Assembly: GCF_004771005.1 (NCBI RefSeq)
Contig: NZ_RQHV01000062.1
Coordinates: 248,001-312,000, forward strand
Source: Leptospira ilyithenensis
GTDB taxonomy: Bacteria; Spirochaetota; Leptospiria; Leptospirales; Leptospiraceae
DNA length: 64,000 bases
Direction of reading: 5' to 3'
The notes beneath the pieces are model-generated. The model saw nothing but the letters and a program-made list of their open reading frames with translations, was not told where the DNA came from and searched no databases. Made by a program: the position numbers and the translations under genes. Positions 43,842-53,855 of this stretch are shown here, piece after piece (position 1 is the stretch's first letter; each line of letters begins with the position of its first letter).

Positions 43842-44492
43842 CTAGGCCGGTGCTTCTTTTGGTTTCGGATCGAAAAAACGAAGTATGAAAATCCCAAGCC
43901 CAAGGCCAATTGATTGCGCTAGGATAAAGCCGGGTGCGTCTCCGGACGAATCCCTGCAAATATCGGACAACGCTCTGGCAATCGTTACTGCCGGATTTGC
44001 AAAAGATGTGGAAGAAGTGAACCAATAAGCAGCTGTTATATAAGATCCTACTAGAGCAGGCACCTGACCTCCCGCGTGTCTTATTCCTAAAACGTGTAAG
44101 TAAAAGCCCGATAGTAGTCAAAATTTCGGATGTCCATTGAGGAACACCGGTTCTTACGTGGGCGGAAAATTGAAAAATAGGAAGCTCGAAAATGAAATGG
44201 GATAACCAGCCCCCAATATGCCACCTAATATTTGTGCAGCGATCTAACCGTAAACCAATTGATTCGGAATTTCTCTTTTGATTCGAAAGAATATCGTAAC
44301 AATTGGATTGAAGTGTGCTCCTGAGATGGGTCCGAAAATAGAGATCAAGACATATAGGCCGGTGCCTGTCGCTATCGCATTTGCCAAAAGTGCAATCGCA
44401 GTGTTGCCGGAAGAAAGGCTTTCTGCCATAATGCCTGAACCTATGACAATAAGCAAAAGAAGAAAGGTGCCTGCAAATTCGGAACCTAATTT
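43842..44492 (-). pseudogene. Aquaporin (AqpS-like) pseudogene
   Basis: Read on the minus strand the region encodes, in pieces, an MIP channel: EFAGTFLLLLIVIGSGIMAE at the N-terminus, ISGAHFNPIVT (first NPA position as NPI), then AAQILGGHIGGWLSHFIFELPIFQ, and in another frame ALVGSYITAAYWFTSSTSFANPAVT (second NPA) and PGFILAQ. Lesions are a TAG at 44244-44246 in an otherwise continuous frame, a one-base frameshift near 44096, a second compensated shift near 43950, and no start codon at the N-terminal end (TAA three codons upstream of Gly-Ser-Glu). The sequence resembles AqpS-type channels linked to arsenic operons, and arsM is the next gene. Confidence 0.85.
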
Positions 44493-44568
44493 TTATAAGT
44501 TGCTATAAATCGTAGTCGTATTGTCTTTCAAATTGAGTTTTCCCGTTTTATTCGTTTTTCAATCATAA

Positions 44569-45633
44569 TTAACAACAGGCTCCCGACAGTACTTCTCCTG
44601 AAGATGCTGATGTGACGGGACTTGGACCACAGTCAAAAAGCCCTAAGTGTTTTGACTTGTCACCGATGATCCTAAAATGTTCTTTGTACTGGGTTTTGGA
44701 TAACATATCGGCCGTATTTCCACAAACTAACATCGGTTTATCTGTATAAAAAACGTGGTGATCGTCAAGTATGAAATTATGAGGATGATCTTCAATTGTT
44801 CCTTTGTAAAAAGCAACTTGCCCGAAATCTTCACAGCGATCCTCCAAAGGTATTTTGAAGGCTCTGAATGTGATCGAATAAAAATTTACATTTCCTATTT
44901 TCTTTTCTATTTCAGGGTTTTGTAAGTTCAATTTGGATTGGGATACGACTCGAAAATCATTGATTCCCAGGAGAGAGAAGAGTCTTCGAAAATCTTCCGT
45001 ATACAGGGCTCCTCCCAGGCATTCTCCCAGTAGCATAGGATCTTTGCTCAGCTCTTCCGGGATTCTCCTGTCTGCAAAAACATCACTGAAATACAACTCT
45101 CCGCCCGGCTTCAATACTCTAAAGATCTCTGAAAAAACCAATTTTTTGTTAGGTGATAAATTCGTGACGCAGTTGGAAACTATCAGGTCGACAGAATCGT
45201 CCTCAATTCCTGCCGATTTCAAATCTTCGATATATCCATTTTTAAAAGATACATTTGATTTTTGATATCCGAATTGAGTTTTATGATAATCCAGATAAGA
45301 GCTCGCAACATTTAGTTGCTCCTCGGTCATATCAATCCCGATGACAGATCCCTTTTCTCCCACCAGTTTTGAGAGAAGATAAACATCTCTACCCGACCCG
45401 CATCCCAAATCAATGACTGTTCTGCCGGTAAGTGCCGGAGGGAAAGGAGAACCACAACCATAGAATTTTTCTTTTACTTCCGGATGGATTTTGCTAAGGA
45501 TGGGCTGGTAAGAGGAAGGTAATGATTCAATACTGCAACAAGCTGAAGTTTTAAGATCTTTGTTTGTTTGCAAGATCTTACCGTAATAGTTTTGAACTGC
45601 TTTCAAGGTTTCCAATTCAGAGGCTGTAGGCAT
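44569..45633 (-). CDS. arsM: Arsenite S-adenosylmethyltransferase (ArsM)
   Basis: The 354-residue protein methylates arsenite with S-adenosylmethionine. It has the SAM motif IDLGCGSGRDVY and the three catalytic cysteines in their conserved contexts: Cys60 in FYGCGSP, Cys155 in SNCVTNLS and Cys205 in GECLGGA. An extra CC at residues 32-33 and a C-terminal GACC, which can also bind arsenic, are present. The length fits ArsM. No arsR or other ars gene is seen, but the decayed aquaporin lies just downstream. Confidence 0.93.
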   Translation of the reverse strand: MPTASELETLKAVQNYYGKILQTNKDLKTSACCSIESLPSSYQPILSKIHPEVKEKFYGCGSPFPPALTGRTVIDLGCGSGRDVYLLSKLVGEKGSVIGIDMTEEQLNVASSYLDYHKTQFGYQKSNVSFKNGYIEDLKSAGIEDDSVDLIVSNCVTNLSPNKKLVFSEIFRVLKPGGELYFSDVFADRRIPEELSKDPMLLGECLGGALYTEDFRRLFSLLGINDFRVVSQSKLNLQNPEIEKKIGNVNFYSITFRAFKIPLEDRCEDFGQVAFYKGTIEDHPHNFILDDHHVFYTDKPMLVCGNTADMLSKTQYKEHFRIIGDKSKHLGLFDCGPSPVTSASSGEVLSGACC

Positions 45634-45996
45634 ATCTCTCCCGAATCATAATAGATCATGATCTCTTTTCTCTCAGATTTTCTTTCCATGTCTGTGATAC
45701 AAGCAGATTCGTTTTGATGTGACTCTTCTATTGCGAATAATTCCGGTTTATTGTTCTTTTTTTATGATTTTAGTTTTGTGGTTTTGAAAAGTATTTTGTT
45801 CATTGTATATAAATATTTCATAATATTCTAATTGCAATATTATAATGAAATTTCGGTTTATTTATTACTTTTTTAGTAAACTCCGGTGTAGTCGCTGTAA
45901 GAATGATTCAATCCCGTTTATAATTTTAGAAATTGCTTTGGAAAATCTTTTATTGACAGAGTGGTTCCGGAAGATAAGTTATAACGGGTATCGCTA
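45634..45996. other. AT-rich intergenic region between arsM and gloA
   Basis: These 363 bases contain no supported gene on either strand. The middle (about 45720-45960) is very AT-rich. A ttgaca at 45954-45959 lies 38 bases before the gloA start and could be a -35 element, with taagtt as a weak -10 at 17-base spacing. No terminator or riboswitch-like structure was recognised. Confidence 0.5.
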
Positions 45997-46419
45997 ATGA
46001 AATATTTACATTCCATGATCCGAGTGAGAGACTTGGACAAAGCATTGCATTTTTTTATTCATGTGTTGGGTTTGAAAGAAACTCGTAAGTCGGAACATCC
46101 TGAAGGGAAATACACTTTGGTATTTCTTTCCACGGGGGAACCGGATGCGCCGGAGGTGGAACTCACTTTCAATTGGGCTCAGGAAGAGCCTTACACTGCC
46201 GGAAGAAATTTCGGTCATCTTGCTTATGAAGTGGATGATATCTATGCAACTTGCGAGAGGATTCAATCCTTGGGAGTTGTGATCAATCGTCCTCCCCGGG
46301 ATGGAAGGATGGCTTTTATTCGTTCTCCTGATTTGATTTCGATTGAGCTATTGCAAAAAGGAAAACCTCTTCCTCCGAAAGAACCTTGGTTGTCTATGAC
46401 AAACAAAGGCGAATGGTAA
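45997..46419 (+). CDS. gloA: Lactoylglutathione lyase (glyoxalase I)
   Basis: The 140-residue protein is a VOC-fold glyoxalase I that isomerises the methylglyoxal-glutathione hemithioacetal. Metal ligands are in place: His5 (LHSMIRV), a Glu in VELTFNW, His in FGHLAYEV and Glu in SIELLQKG. The family-typical [12 protein letters not shown] start and LGLKETRK follow. Length is normal. It stands alone, convergent with the chromate transporter gene 25 bases away. Confidence 0.9.
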   Translation: MKYLHSMIRVRDLDKALHFFIHVLGLKETRKSEHPEGKYTLVFLSTGEPDAPEVELTFNWAQEEPYTAGRNFGHLAYEVDDIYATCERIQSLGVVINRPPRDGRMAFIRSPDLISIELLQKGKPLPPKEPWLSMTNKGEW

Positions 46420-46444
46420 GTAATGATTTCCGGTTTTGTTCGAA

Positions 46445-47662
46445 TCAGTATCTACTGAGATAAAATCCGTAGGAAGTAACTACGGATAGTAGAACCACCG
46501 CCCAGGAAGGGATTTCCCAAAAAAGAATTAGCAGAAAACCGAATAACGCGACGGAAAAATCCTGTACGTTTTGTACTGAACTTGTCCAAATCGGATGATA
46601 AAATGCTGCTAGTAAGATTCCTACTACTGAGGCATTGACCCCGAACATAGCATTTTGTATTTTGCGATTGGAACGAATGGATTCCCAAAAGGGAAGAACT
46701 CCCAAAATTAATAAAAACGAAGGAAGAAAAATAGCTGCTAGAGCAATACCCGCCTTCCACCAAACCGGACTTAGTATGTCGGATGCAGCACCTAAATAAG
46801 CCGCAAATGCGAATAAAGGACCTGGTATCGCTTGGGAGGCTCCGTAACCGTTCATAAACACTTCGTTTGTCGTCCAATGACGAGATACCATTTCATTTTG
46901 CAATAATGGCAAAACAACATGACCTCCTCCGAATACCAGGGAACCAGCCCGATAAAAACTGTCGAATAACAGGATTTCCGCGCGAGGGAAATAAAATGCC
47001 GCCAATGGCAATAATACAAGTAATACAAAGAACAGAATGAGAAACAAAAAGTTGAATGAACTTCCGTGTTGTTTGTTCTTTTGGGAAATGATGGCAGAGG
47101 TTTCTTCTTGAAATAAAAAAGATCCGATCGTGCCGGATACAAATATCAGAAAGATCTGGGTAAAGGAAAAGGGAATAAGTAGACAGCTAATACATGTTAA
47201 AATGGTTATGCTTGCTCTCTGTTTATCATAGGAAAACTTTTTCCCCATAGACCAGATTGCCTGCGCAACGATTACAACTGCGGATAGTTTCAATCCGTGT
47301 AAGATCGGTTGGAATCCAGGAGAGACAAGCGATGTGATTCCATAATAGAATCCGACAAGTAAAAATGCGGAAGGCAAAGTGAATCCGATCCAGGCGAGGA
47401 TCGCTCCGATAAGTCCGGCGCGTTTGTATCCTAATGCCATTCCTATCTGGCTACTGGCAGGTCCGGGTAAAAATTGACAAAGCGCCACCAAATCGGAATA
47501 ACTTTTGTCATTGATCCATTTCTTTTTCAAAACGAATTCGTGGTGAAAGTATCCTATATGTGCGATAGGTCCTCCGAAGGATGTGCAACCCAATCGAAGA
47601 AATGTGAATGTGATTTCCAAACAGGAATGAAATTTTTCTCTTATCTTTTTCACTTCGCTCAT
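46445..47662 (-). CDS. chrA: Chromate transporter (ChrA family), long form
   Basis: The 405-residue protein has two homologous CHR halves, as in long-chain ChrA. The first contains LRLGCTSFGGPIAHIGYFHHEFV and CQFLPGPASSQIGMALGYKRAG, and the second FYRAGSLVFGGGHVVLPLLQNEMV and SQAIPGPLFAFAAYLGA. About 10-12 hydrophobic segments. The family exports chromate, though other anions are possible. No regulator is adjacent. Confidence 0.9.
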   Translation of the reverse strand: MSEVKKIREKFHSCLEITFTFLRLGCTSFGGPIAHIGYFHHEFVLKKKWINDKSYSDLVALCQFLPGPASSQIGMALGYKRAGLIGAILAWIGFTLPSAFLLVGFYYGITSLVSPGFQPILHGLKLSAVVIVAQAIWSMGKKFSYDKQRASITILTCISCLLIPFSFTQIFLIFVSGTIGSFLFQEETSAIISQKNKQHGSSFNFLFLILFFVLLVLLPLAAFYFPRAEILLFDSFYRAGSLVFGGGHVVLPLLQNEMVSRHWTTNEVFMNGYGASQAIPGPLFAFAAYLGAASDILSPVWWKAGIALAAIFLPSFLLILGVLPFWESIRSNRKIQNAMFGVNASVVGILLAAFYHPIWTSSVQNVQDFSVALFGFLLILFWEIPSWAVVLLSVVTSYGFYLSRY

Positions 47663-47771
47663 GCATCCATTCTTCTTATTTAGAAATGGAAAACCATTTT
47701 TTTTCTCTTTTTTCCATGGAAAATTTCATTAAAGAATATTCTTTATACTGATTTTTTCGAATATGTAACGG

Positions 47772-49001
47772 ATGATCCGTTTGGCAGTATTAGGTGGTGG
47801 CGCGGCCGGTTGTTTTGCCGCAATCCAATCAAAAGAATTGGGAAAAGAAAATATTCAAATCACTATCTATGAAAAATCAAAAGAACCTCTTTCTAAGGTA
47901 AGAATTTCCGGAGGAGGAAGATGCAATGTAACCCATCATCTTTTCGAACCGGAGACATTGTCCAAACGTTATCCGAGAGGAGAGAAGGAACTTCGTTGGG
48001 CATTCGAAAGTTTCGGGCCCGAGGATACGATTGATTGGTTTCGAAAAAGAGGAGTGGATTTGAAAACGGAAGCCGACGGAAGGATGTTTCCCGTCACAGA
48101 TGATTCCGAAGCCATCATAGATTGTTTTTTGGAAGAGATCGGAAAAAAAAATATACATTTGAATCTGGAGTTAGGTGTTAGTTCCGTTTTTTTGGAACCC
48201 GATCCGAAGAAAGGCAGATTCCGGTTGCTTTTGGATAATGAACAGGAAGTGTATTACGATTCCATTCTGATCGCCACAGGATCCAATCGGAAGGTATGGG
48301 GTTGGATGGAGGCATTGGGCCATCGACTCATAGCACCGGTTCCTTCTCTTTTTACATTGGCATTGGAAAATACAAACATTATGGAACTCACAGGGCTTTC
48401 CGTCACTGAGGCAAACATTCGCATTTTGCCAAAAGGAAAACCGCAATCGGGACCTCTTCTCATCACTCATTGGGGGCTCAGCGGACCCGCAGCGCTTCGG
48501 TTGTCCGCTTGGGAAGCAAGAACATTTGCTGAAACGGATTACAAAGCAAACTTGGAAGTGAATTGGATCGGGTCTATAACCTTCATGGAGTTAGAAGAAC
48601 TTTTTCTGGATTACAAATCAGTTCATAAAGCGGTGAAAATGATAAACAAAAGATTGGATTCCATCCCTGGTCGGCTTTGGGAATGGTTTTTACTTCAGGC
48701 AAAAATCTCCACCGACAAACGTTGGTCAGATATTTCCAAACAAGAAATCCGTTCTTTGGCGGACATCATCACCCGTTCCAAATTTCAAATGAAAGCCAAA
48801 GGAGTTTTCAAAGAAGAATTTGTAACTGCGGGAGGAATTTCCAGAAAGGACATAGATTTTTCAACTATGCAAAGTAAGGTGATACCGGGACTTTACTTTG
48901 CAGGAGAAGTGATCGATGTGGACGGGATCACCGGAGGGTTTAATTTTCAAAATGCATGGACGACCGCAACGATCGCCGCAAGATCCATTTCCGTCAGTTA
49001 A
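47772..49001 (+). CDS. FAD-dependent oxidoreductase (BaiN/HI0933 family)
   Basis: The 409-residue flavoprotein has the FAD-binding [11 protein letters not shown] at residue 8, [14 protein letters not shown] with its GGGRCN motif, [23 protein letters not shown] and the C-terminal [17 protein letters not shown] and [22 protein letters not shown] motifs. These define the HI0933-like family, including BaiN and YhiN. Physiological substrate is uncertain. It overlaps the convergent MaoC gene by 8 bases. Confidence 0.87.
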   Translation: MIRLAVLGGGAAGCFAAIQSKELGKENIQITIYEKSKEPLSKVRISGGGRCNVTHHLFEPETLSKRYPRGEKELRWAFESFGPEDTIDWFRKRGVDLKTEADGRMFPVTDDSEAIIDCFLEEIGKKNIHLNLELGVSSVFLEPDPKKGRFRLLLDNEQEVYYDSILIATGSNRKVWGWMEALGHRLIAPVPSLFTLALENTNIMELTGLSVTEANIRILPKGKPQSGPLLITHWGLSGPAALRLSAWEARTFAETDYKANLEVNWIGSITFMELEELFLDYKSVHKAVKMINKRLDSIPGRLWEWFLLQAKISTDKRWSDISKQEIRSLADIITRSKFQMKAKGVFKEEFVTAGGISRKDIDFSTMQSKVIPGLYFAGEVIDVDGITGGFNFQNAWTTATIAARSISVS

Positions 49002-49458
49002 ACTGATAAAGGTAGACTACTTCTCCCACCATAGCCGCTTTACTCGCGCCTTCCACTTCAAAACTCAGCTTCAATGTCATACGGGCAGTGCCTCTCAGAT
49101 CTTTCAGTTCCGTTAGTTCCGCACGCAGTTTCAATTTGGAACCTACTTTGACAGGATCGAGAAACCTTAGTTTTTCAATTCCGTAATTGATTCCCATTTT
49201 GATATTTTTCAGCTCAAAAATCTGAGACAATAAAAAGGGAGCCATCGACAAAGTGAGATATCCGTGCGCAATCGTTGTGCCGAAAGGGGATTCTTTTGCC
49301 GCACGATCGGGATCGGTATGAATCCATTGATGGTCCAAGGTAGCATTTGCAAAAAGATTGATTTGTTCCTGAGTGATTTCATGAACCTCGGAGACTCCCA
49401 ATTCCTTTCCTACATACGCTTCCAATTCCGAATAACTGGAGAGAACTAATTTTGCCAT
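48994..49458 (-). CDS. MaoC-like (R)-enoyl-CoA hydratase
   Basis: The 154-residue protein has the hot-dog fold hydratase 2 signature [33 protein letters not shown] (residues about 38-70) with the catalytic Asp and His. Such enzymes hydrate enoyl-CoA to (R)-3-hydroxyacyl-CoA in fatty acid metabolism. It sits 21 bases downstream of pyk on the same strand and overlaps the convergent flavoprotein gene by 8 bases. Confidence 0.87.
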   Translation of the reverse strand: MAKLVLSSYSELEAYVGKELGVSEVHEITQEQINLFANATLDHQWIHTDPDRAAKESPFGTTIAHGYLTLSMAPFLLSQIFELKNIKMGINYGIEKLRFLDPVKVGSKLKLRAELTELKDLRGTARMTLKLSFEVEGASKAAMVGEVVYLYQFN

Positions 49459-49479
49459 ATCTATATCCTTGTATTTTTG

Positions 49480-50913
49480 TTATTTGATTTTATGTATCTG
49501 AATGAAGTCTACCGTTTGTGCCACGCTTCCCGGTGCTCCCGATAGAATCACTACGGTATCGCCTGATGCAAGTTTGCCTTCCTGCTTCAATGTTTTGCTC
49601 ATAAAAGCAATCATATCCGGAAATTTATCCATCATAGGCATCACATAAGGTTCCACTCCCCAATAGAGTTTCATCTTGCGGGAGGTACCGAGAAAAGGTG
49701 TAAAGGAATAAATCGGTTTGATCGGGCGAAACTCGGAAGATAGTAGCGAAGAATAACCGGAGCGGGTAAAGTTGATAATTGCTTTTGCATTGATGGAACG
49801 CGCAATGGATTCTGCGGCATTTCCTAGTGCGGTTCTTTCCACTTCAATCAAAGAGCGATCCATCTGGCGCAAATGAATCAAATGGATATGGGAATCTTCC
49901 GCAGCTTGGATGATCCTTGTCATGGTAGCAACGGCTTCGACAGGATATTTTCCCGAAGCTGTCTCACCGGATAACATCACTGCGTCGGTCCCGTCCATCA
50001 CCGCATTAGCGACGTCACTTGCTTCCGCGCGGGTGGGTCTGGGATTGTCGATCATAGTCTCTAACATTTGTGTGGCGGTGATGACCGGTTTCCCCTTTTG
50101 GTTCATTTTTGTAATTGTTTCTTTTTGAATGATGGGAACATACTGGCTGTCCAATTCCACGCCTAAATCACCTCGAGCGATCATCACACCGTCACAAATA
50201 TCTATGATTTCTTCAATATTTTGAATGGCTTCGGGTCTTTCCAGTTTTGCAATCAGACCTGCAAAACTATCTTTCATGAATTGACGCGCAAATTCCAGAT
50301 CGGAAGCTCGTCTAACAAAAGAAAGTGCAATGTAATCCACACCTAAGCTGAGAGCAAATTGCAGGTCTTCAATATCCTTTTCGGAAAGTGCGGGAGCGGA
50401 AATAGGCGTTCCGGGAAGATTGATTCCTTTATTGTCTTTGAGAATTCCGCCGATTACCGTTTCCAAGACGGCTTTTTCCTTCGTTTTGGATTTAACAACA
50501 AACGAGAGTTTGCCGTCGTCCACAAGTAATCTGTGTCCTACTTCTATATCGTTCAGAATATACTGATAGGTACAACCGATCTCGTCTTTGTTTCCGATAA
50601 AATCCCCATGGTTGTTGATTGAAATGATATCGCCTGTCTTCAACTCAATGGGCCCTGAGAGTTTTCCCGTTCTGATTTTGGGGCCTTGCAAGTCTGCAAG
50701 GATGCCTATCGGGGTGCCTGCTTCCTGTTCGCATTCTCTGAGCAGTTCGTAAATTTCTTTATGGTATTCGTGGGTGGCATGAGAGAAATTCATCCGGGCC
50801 ATATCCATTCCGGAGTAGATGAGATCAAGGATTGTTTCTTTATTTGCGGAAGCGGGTCCGATGGTACAGATGATTTTCGTGCGTTTTAAGGGGAGCTTTC
50901 TCTCGATGGGCAT
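49480..50913 (-). CDS. pyk: Pyruvate kinase
   Basis: The 477-residue glycolytic enzyme converts PEP and ADP to pyruvate and ATP. It shows TKIICTIGPAS, MDMARMNFSHA, the active-site IAKLERPEAI, MIARGDLGVEL, and the K+/Mg2+ binding ATQMLETM, and a C-terminal alpha/beta domain with effector-binding residues. Length is normal. The maoC-like gene follows by 21 bases. Confidence 0.96.
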   Translation of the reverse strand: MPIERKLPLKRTKIICTIGPASANKETILDLIYSGMDMARMNFSHATHEYHKEIYELLRECEQEAGTPIGILADLQGPKIRTGKLSGPIELKTGDIISINNHGDFIGNKDEIGCTYQYILNDIEVGHRLLVDDGKLSFVVKSKTKEKAVLETVIGGILKDNKGINLPGTPISAPALSEKDIEDLQFALSLGVDYIALSFVRRASDLEFARQFMKDSFAGLIAKLERPEAIQNIEEIIDICDGVMIARGDLGVELDSQYVPIIQKETITKMNQKGKPVITATQMLETMIDNPRPTRAEASDVANAVMDGTDAVMLSGETASGKYPVEAVATMTRIIQAAEDSHIHLIHLRQMDRSLIEVERTALGNAAESIARSINAKAIINFTRSGYSSLLSSEFRPIKPIYSFTPFLGTSRKMKLYWGVEPYVMPMMDKFPDMIAFMSKTLKQEGKLASGDTVVILSGAPGSVAQTVDFIQIHKIK

Positions 50914-50997
50914 GCGTGAATTTTACTATTTTTTGCTAAACCTGCAAGCAAATTGCACGGTTTGGTTTGACTATGTGTTTTTTTCAGGTCAGAATGA

Positions 50998-51903
50998 ATG
51001 TTGATGAGTTCCAACGGATTGGCTTTAATTTATCACTCTCAGTACAACCTCGAATTACCCGGACATATTTTTCCGGCACACAAATATTCTCACCTTTACA
51101 ATCGGGTTAAAAAGGACCCGGTTTACGCCCAGTGGGATATTTTACTCCCCAAGATTGCGGAAGAACATGATTTGGAGTTGGTTCATACCAAAGAATATTT
51201 GGACGATTTGTTCAGTTATGATCATACTATACGCACAATGTATTCGGAACTACCACTCAATCGGAGTATTGTGGAAAGTTTCTGCTACGGAGTGGGTGGA
51301 ACGATTTATGCAATGGAACTTACCAAGAAACACATGTTTGCTTTCAATATGGGCGGAGGTTATCATCATAGTTTTCCAGACAAAGCGGAAGGTTTTTGTT
51401 ATCTGAATGACATTGCGATTGCGATTAGAAAGTCAAAAGAGACAAACCCGAATGAGAAGGCACTCATCATTGATTTGGATTTACATCAAGGTAACGGTAA
51501 CTCGTATATTTTTCAATATGATGACAATGTTTACACATTTTCGATGCACCAAGGAAACATTTATCCAAAAAAGGAAAATTCGGATTTTGATATTCATTTG
51601 GAACCGGGAACGAAAGATGATCAGTATCTAACATTACTTAAAGATGCATTGATAAAAATTAAAAAAGAATTTGAACCAACTATTATATATTATCTTGCCG
51701 GTGCCGATCCCTACGAAGACGATTCTTTGGGAGAATTGAAGCTTACAATGAAAGGTATGAAGGAAAGAGACAGACAAATCCGCCAATTCTCACTGGAGAC
51801 CGGTGCACCATGTGTAGTCACTCTGGCAGGCGGTTATGCGAGAGATTTCAGAGATACTGTCGAGATTCATTTTAATACCATTTCGGCTTTTGGGGAAAAG
51901 TAA
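50998..51903 (+). CDS. Histone deacetylase-family protein
   Basis: The 301-residue protein has the arginase/HDAC fold with His123-His124 (GGGYHHSF), zinc ligands Asp161 and His163 (DLDLHQGNG), Asp237 (GADPYEDD) and the C-terminal LAGGYAR. All metal-binding residues are present. Bacterial members deacetylate proteins, polyamines or acetoin-linked substrates. It is first of three overlapping or closely spaced genes, with a protein of unknown function and a response-regulator phosphatase. Confidence 0.9.
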   Translation: MLMSSNGLALIYHSQYNLELPGHIFPAHKYSHLYNRVKKDPVYAQWDILLPKIAEEHDLELVHTKEYLDDLFSYDHTIRTMYSELPLNRSIVESFCYGVGGTIYAMELTKKHMFAFNMGGGYHHSFPDKAEGFCYLNDIAIAIRKSKETNPNEKALIIDLDLHQGNGNSYIFQYDDNVYTFSMHQGNIYPKKENSDFDIHLEPGTKDDQYLTLLKDALIKIKKEFEPTIIYYLAGADPYEDDSLGELKLTMKGMKERDRQIRQFSLETGAPCVVTLAGGYARDFRDTVEIHFNTISAFGEK

Positions 51904-52730
51904 TGGGCGTATTTTCTTCGACTGACAAAAAAAAAGATGATCCCGAATGGTTGAATCTGGATGAACTTTCGTTAGTTGACGTGTCTCGTGAGCTGAATAC
52001 ATCATTGAATATGGAACCGAGATTATTCAATAGGTTTCGAAAGGAAGAAGTGCAGGAACTTTTATTGGAGTCCGGTTTACTTGAGGCCGTTCAGTCCAGG
52101 GGATTTCCAAATTGCATACTCTCTCTTGAAATTTTAAATGATTATGACAACCGAGTATATATCAAGACTGGCAAAGACAAGATCCTGGTTCATATGCGGC
52201 TCAAAGTTTCTCAGTTTCATATGAAGGGAGATGACGAACAGTTTCCCATGATTTATATCGATTGGCTCTTGACTCAAAACCTGAACTTTACGGACAACAA
52301 GATAAAAAAAGAACTTTATTTCGGGCAGGAATATCCCGGGTTGAATGTTCTAAATGAGATAACAGATTTTATACGGTTACTCTCGCAGAAGCTGGGAACT
52401 TCGGGTGCTTTCAATGTTCCCGAGTATTTTCATGATGCGGTGCTTTTTTCCAGAAAATTCAGGTTCATCGATCCGGAAAAAGAGGGAACTTTTCGCGCAT
52501 TGATCCATTCTTTCAAGGGAATCAATCTTAGACTTCTTTCCTCCCAAATTCACCAAAACAAAGTTTGTTTTGTATCTGGAGAACCTTACGAATGGAAATA
52601 TGGAGAAATGATCTCTTGCACCGATATTTATTTAGAAAAGAAGGTTTTCCAAGATAGCTATTTTAAAAAAGTTGAAGAAATAAAACAAAAGCTTAGGTTC
52701 GTTCTCAAATCTGCGAGCGAGTCTATTTAA
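51903..52730 (+). CDS. Hypothetical protein between HDAC and PP2C genes
   Basis: The 275-residue protein is soluble with no signal peptide. Its ATG overlaps the HDAC stop (TAATG), and it is followed 12 bases later by the response-regulator phosphatase gene, so the three are likely one operon. Visible features are a charged N-terminus, a central beta-rich part (CILSLEILNDYDNRVYIKTGKDKILVHMRLKV) and a C-terminal half with the SLEILNDYDNRVY-like strands. I do not recognise the family. The context suggests a role in the same signalling pathway. Confidence 0.7.
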   Translation: MGVFSSTDKKKDDPEWLNLDELSLVDVSRELNTSLNMEPRLFNRFRKEEVQELLLESGLLEAVQSRGFPNCILSLEILNDYDNRVYIKTGKDKILVHMRLKVSQFHMKGDDEQFPMIYIDWLLTQNLNFTDNKIKKELYFGQEYPGLNVLNEITDFIRLLSQKLGTSGAFNVPEYFHDAVLFSRKFRFIDPEKEGTFRALIHSFKGINLRLLSSQIHQNKVCFVSGEPYEWKYGEMISCTDIYLEKKVFQDSYFKKVEEIKQKLRFVLKSASESI

Positions 52731-52742
52731 CATCGATGGAAA

Positions 52743-53855
52743 ATGGCTGATTATACCTTTAAACCTGAAATTCTAATCATAGATGATGACTCTGAGATTT
52801 GTGAAACTTTAGAGCTTCTCATCAATGGATTGGGTTATTATGTACGTTATTTTACCAATCCATCCCAAGGTTTGGAATACTTCGAAAGAGAACTGAACCC
52901 GATTGTTTTTTTAGATGTGAATATGCCTTTGATTTCGGGTTTGGATGTGCTGCCTAAGATCAAGGCTATTGATTCTAAAACTCAAGTATTGATGATGACC
53001 GGGGAAAGAGACATCCAAACCGTCGTATCCTCGTTGTACCATAGAGCTGCCGATTTTATTTTAAAACCTTTCCATCTGAAAGCAGTAGAGGCAGCGATTT
53101 CCCGATCTTTTGAATATTATAATCTTTTAAAAGACAAAGAGTCCCAAGACGAAGCGATCACGAGGGACTTGAGACTTGCCGCCCGCATTCAGGTTCGGAC
53201 TATGAATCTACCCAAACTCAAACACAGAATCTTTGCGGAAGTTTTTCCTATGCGTTATGTTTCCGGGGATTTTTACCAAGTAGTTTCTTTGGATGAAGAT
53301 AAAACTTTGATCCTTATGGGAGACATCGAAGGTCACGGAGTCACATCAGGTTTGATTGCCATTTTAATGACTACTATCCATCGTGAGATCGCAAGAACCA
53401 CATCATTGCAGCCCGGTATTCTTTTGGATCGTTTGAATCAGGAACTATGCAGGGAAATAGGAACACATAGTATGACTGCCGTTAGTGTTCTTGTGGATCA
53501 TTCCAAAAAAACGATCACATACGCGAGAGGCGGACATCCTTTTCCTTTGGTTTTCAAAAAGAATTCTTTGGAAATGGAAATCCTTCAGGAGAATTCAGGA
53601 CAACTTTTAGGTATCCTGGATTCCATTCAATTTACGGAAAAAACCGTCACAGTGGAAGGTAGTGATATTTTGTTACTGTATTCGGACGGATTGCTTGGCT
53701 CTACCTCTCATCCTCTTGTGCAGACTTTGACTCATCTTCCCGGCGGATTGCATAGAATCGAATCCATGCAAAAGGAAATTCGAAACTATATAGATTATCT
53801 CATCTCTTCCGCTAAAGCTCAGGATGACATATCCTATTTGCTTCTAGAGATTTAA
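52743..53855 (+). CDS. Response regulator with PP2C/SpoIIE phosphatase output
   Basis: The 370-residue protein has a receiver domain (about 9-125) with acid pocket Asp14-16, phosphoacceptor Asp58, Thr86 and Lys108, and a PPM/RsbU-type phosphatase (about 155-370) with SGDFYQ, MGDIEGHG, YSDGL and AQDDIS metal-binding motifs. RsbU-like enzymes switch partner proteins such as anti-sigma antagonists. The 3' end overlaps the convergent membrane protein gene by 44 bases. Confidence 0.9.
   Translation: MADYTFKPEILIIDDDSEICETLELLINGLGYYVRYFTNPSQGLEYFERELNPIVFLDVNMPLISGLDVLPKIKAIDSKTQVLMMTGERDIQTVVSSLYHRAADFILKPFHLKAVEAAISRSFEYYNLLKDKESQDEAITRDLRLAARIQVRTMNLPKLKHRIFAEVFPMRYVSGDFYQVVSLDEDKTLILMGDIEGHGVTSGLIAILMTTIHREIARTTSLQPGILLDRLNQELCREIGTHSMTAVSVLVDHSKKTITYARGGHPFPLVFKKNSLEMEILQENSGQLLGILDSIQFTEKTVTVEGSDILLLYSDGLLGSTSHPLVQTLTHLPGGLHRIESMQKEIRNYIDYLISSAKAQDDISYLLLEI

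Noticed and set aside
43801..44121. 106-residue minus-strand frame taken as an intact gene
   Set aside because: It mixes two frames of the aquaporin remnant: only the first part in this frame matches the channel before the frameshift near 44096.
44278..44508. Open frame of 76 codons on the plus strand at 44.3 kb
   Set aside because: It is the antisense of the aquaporin remnant, whose protein motifs are on the minus strand.
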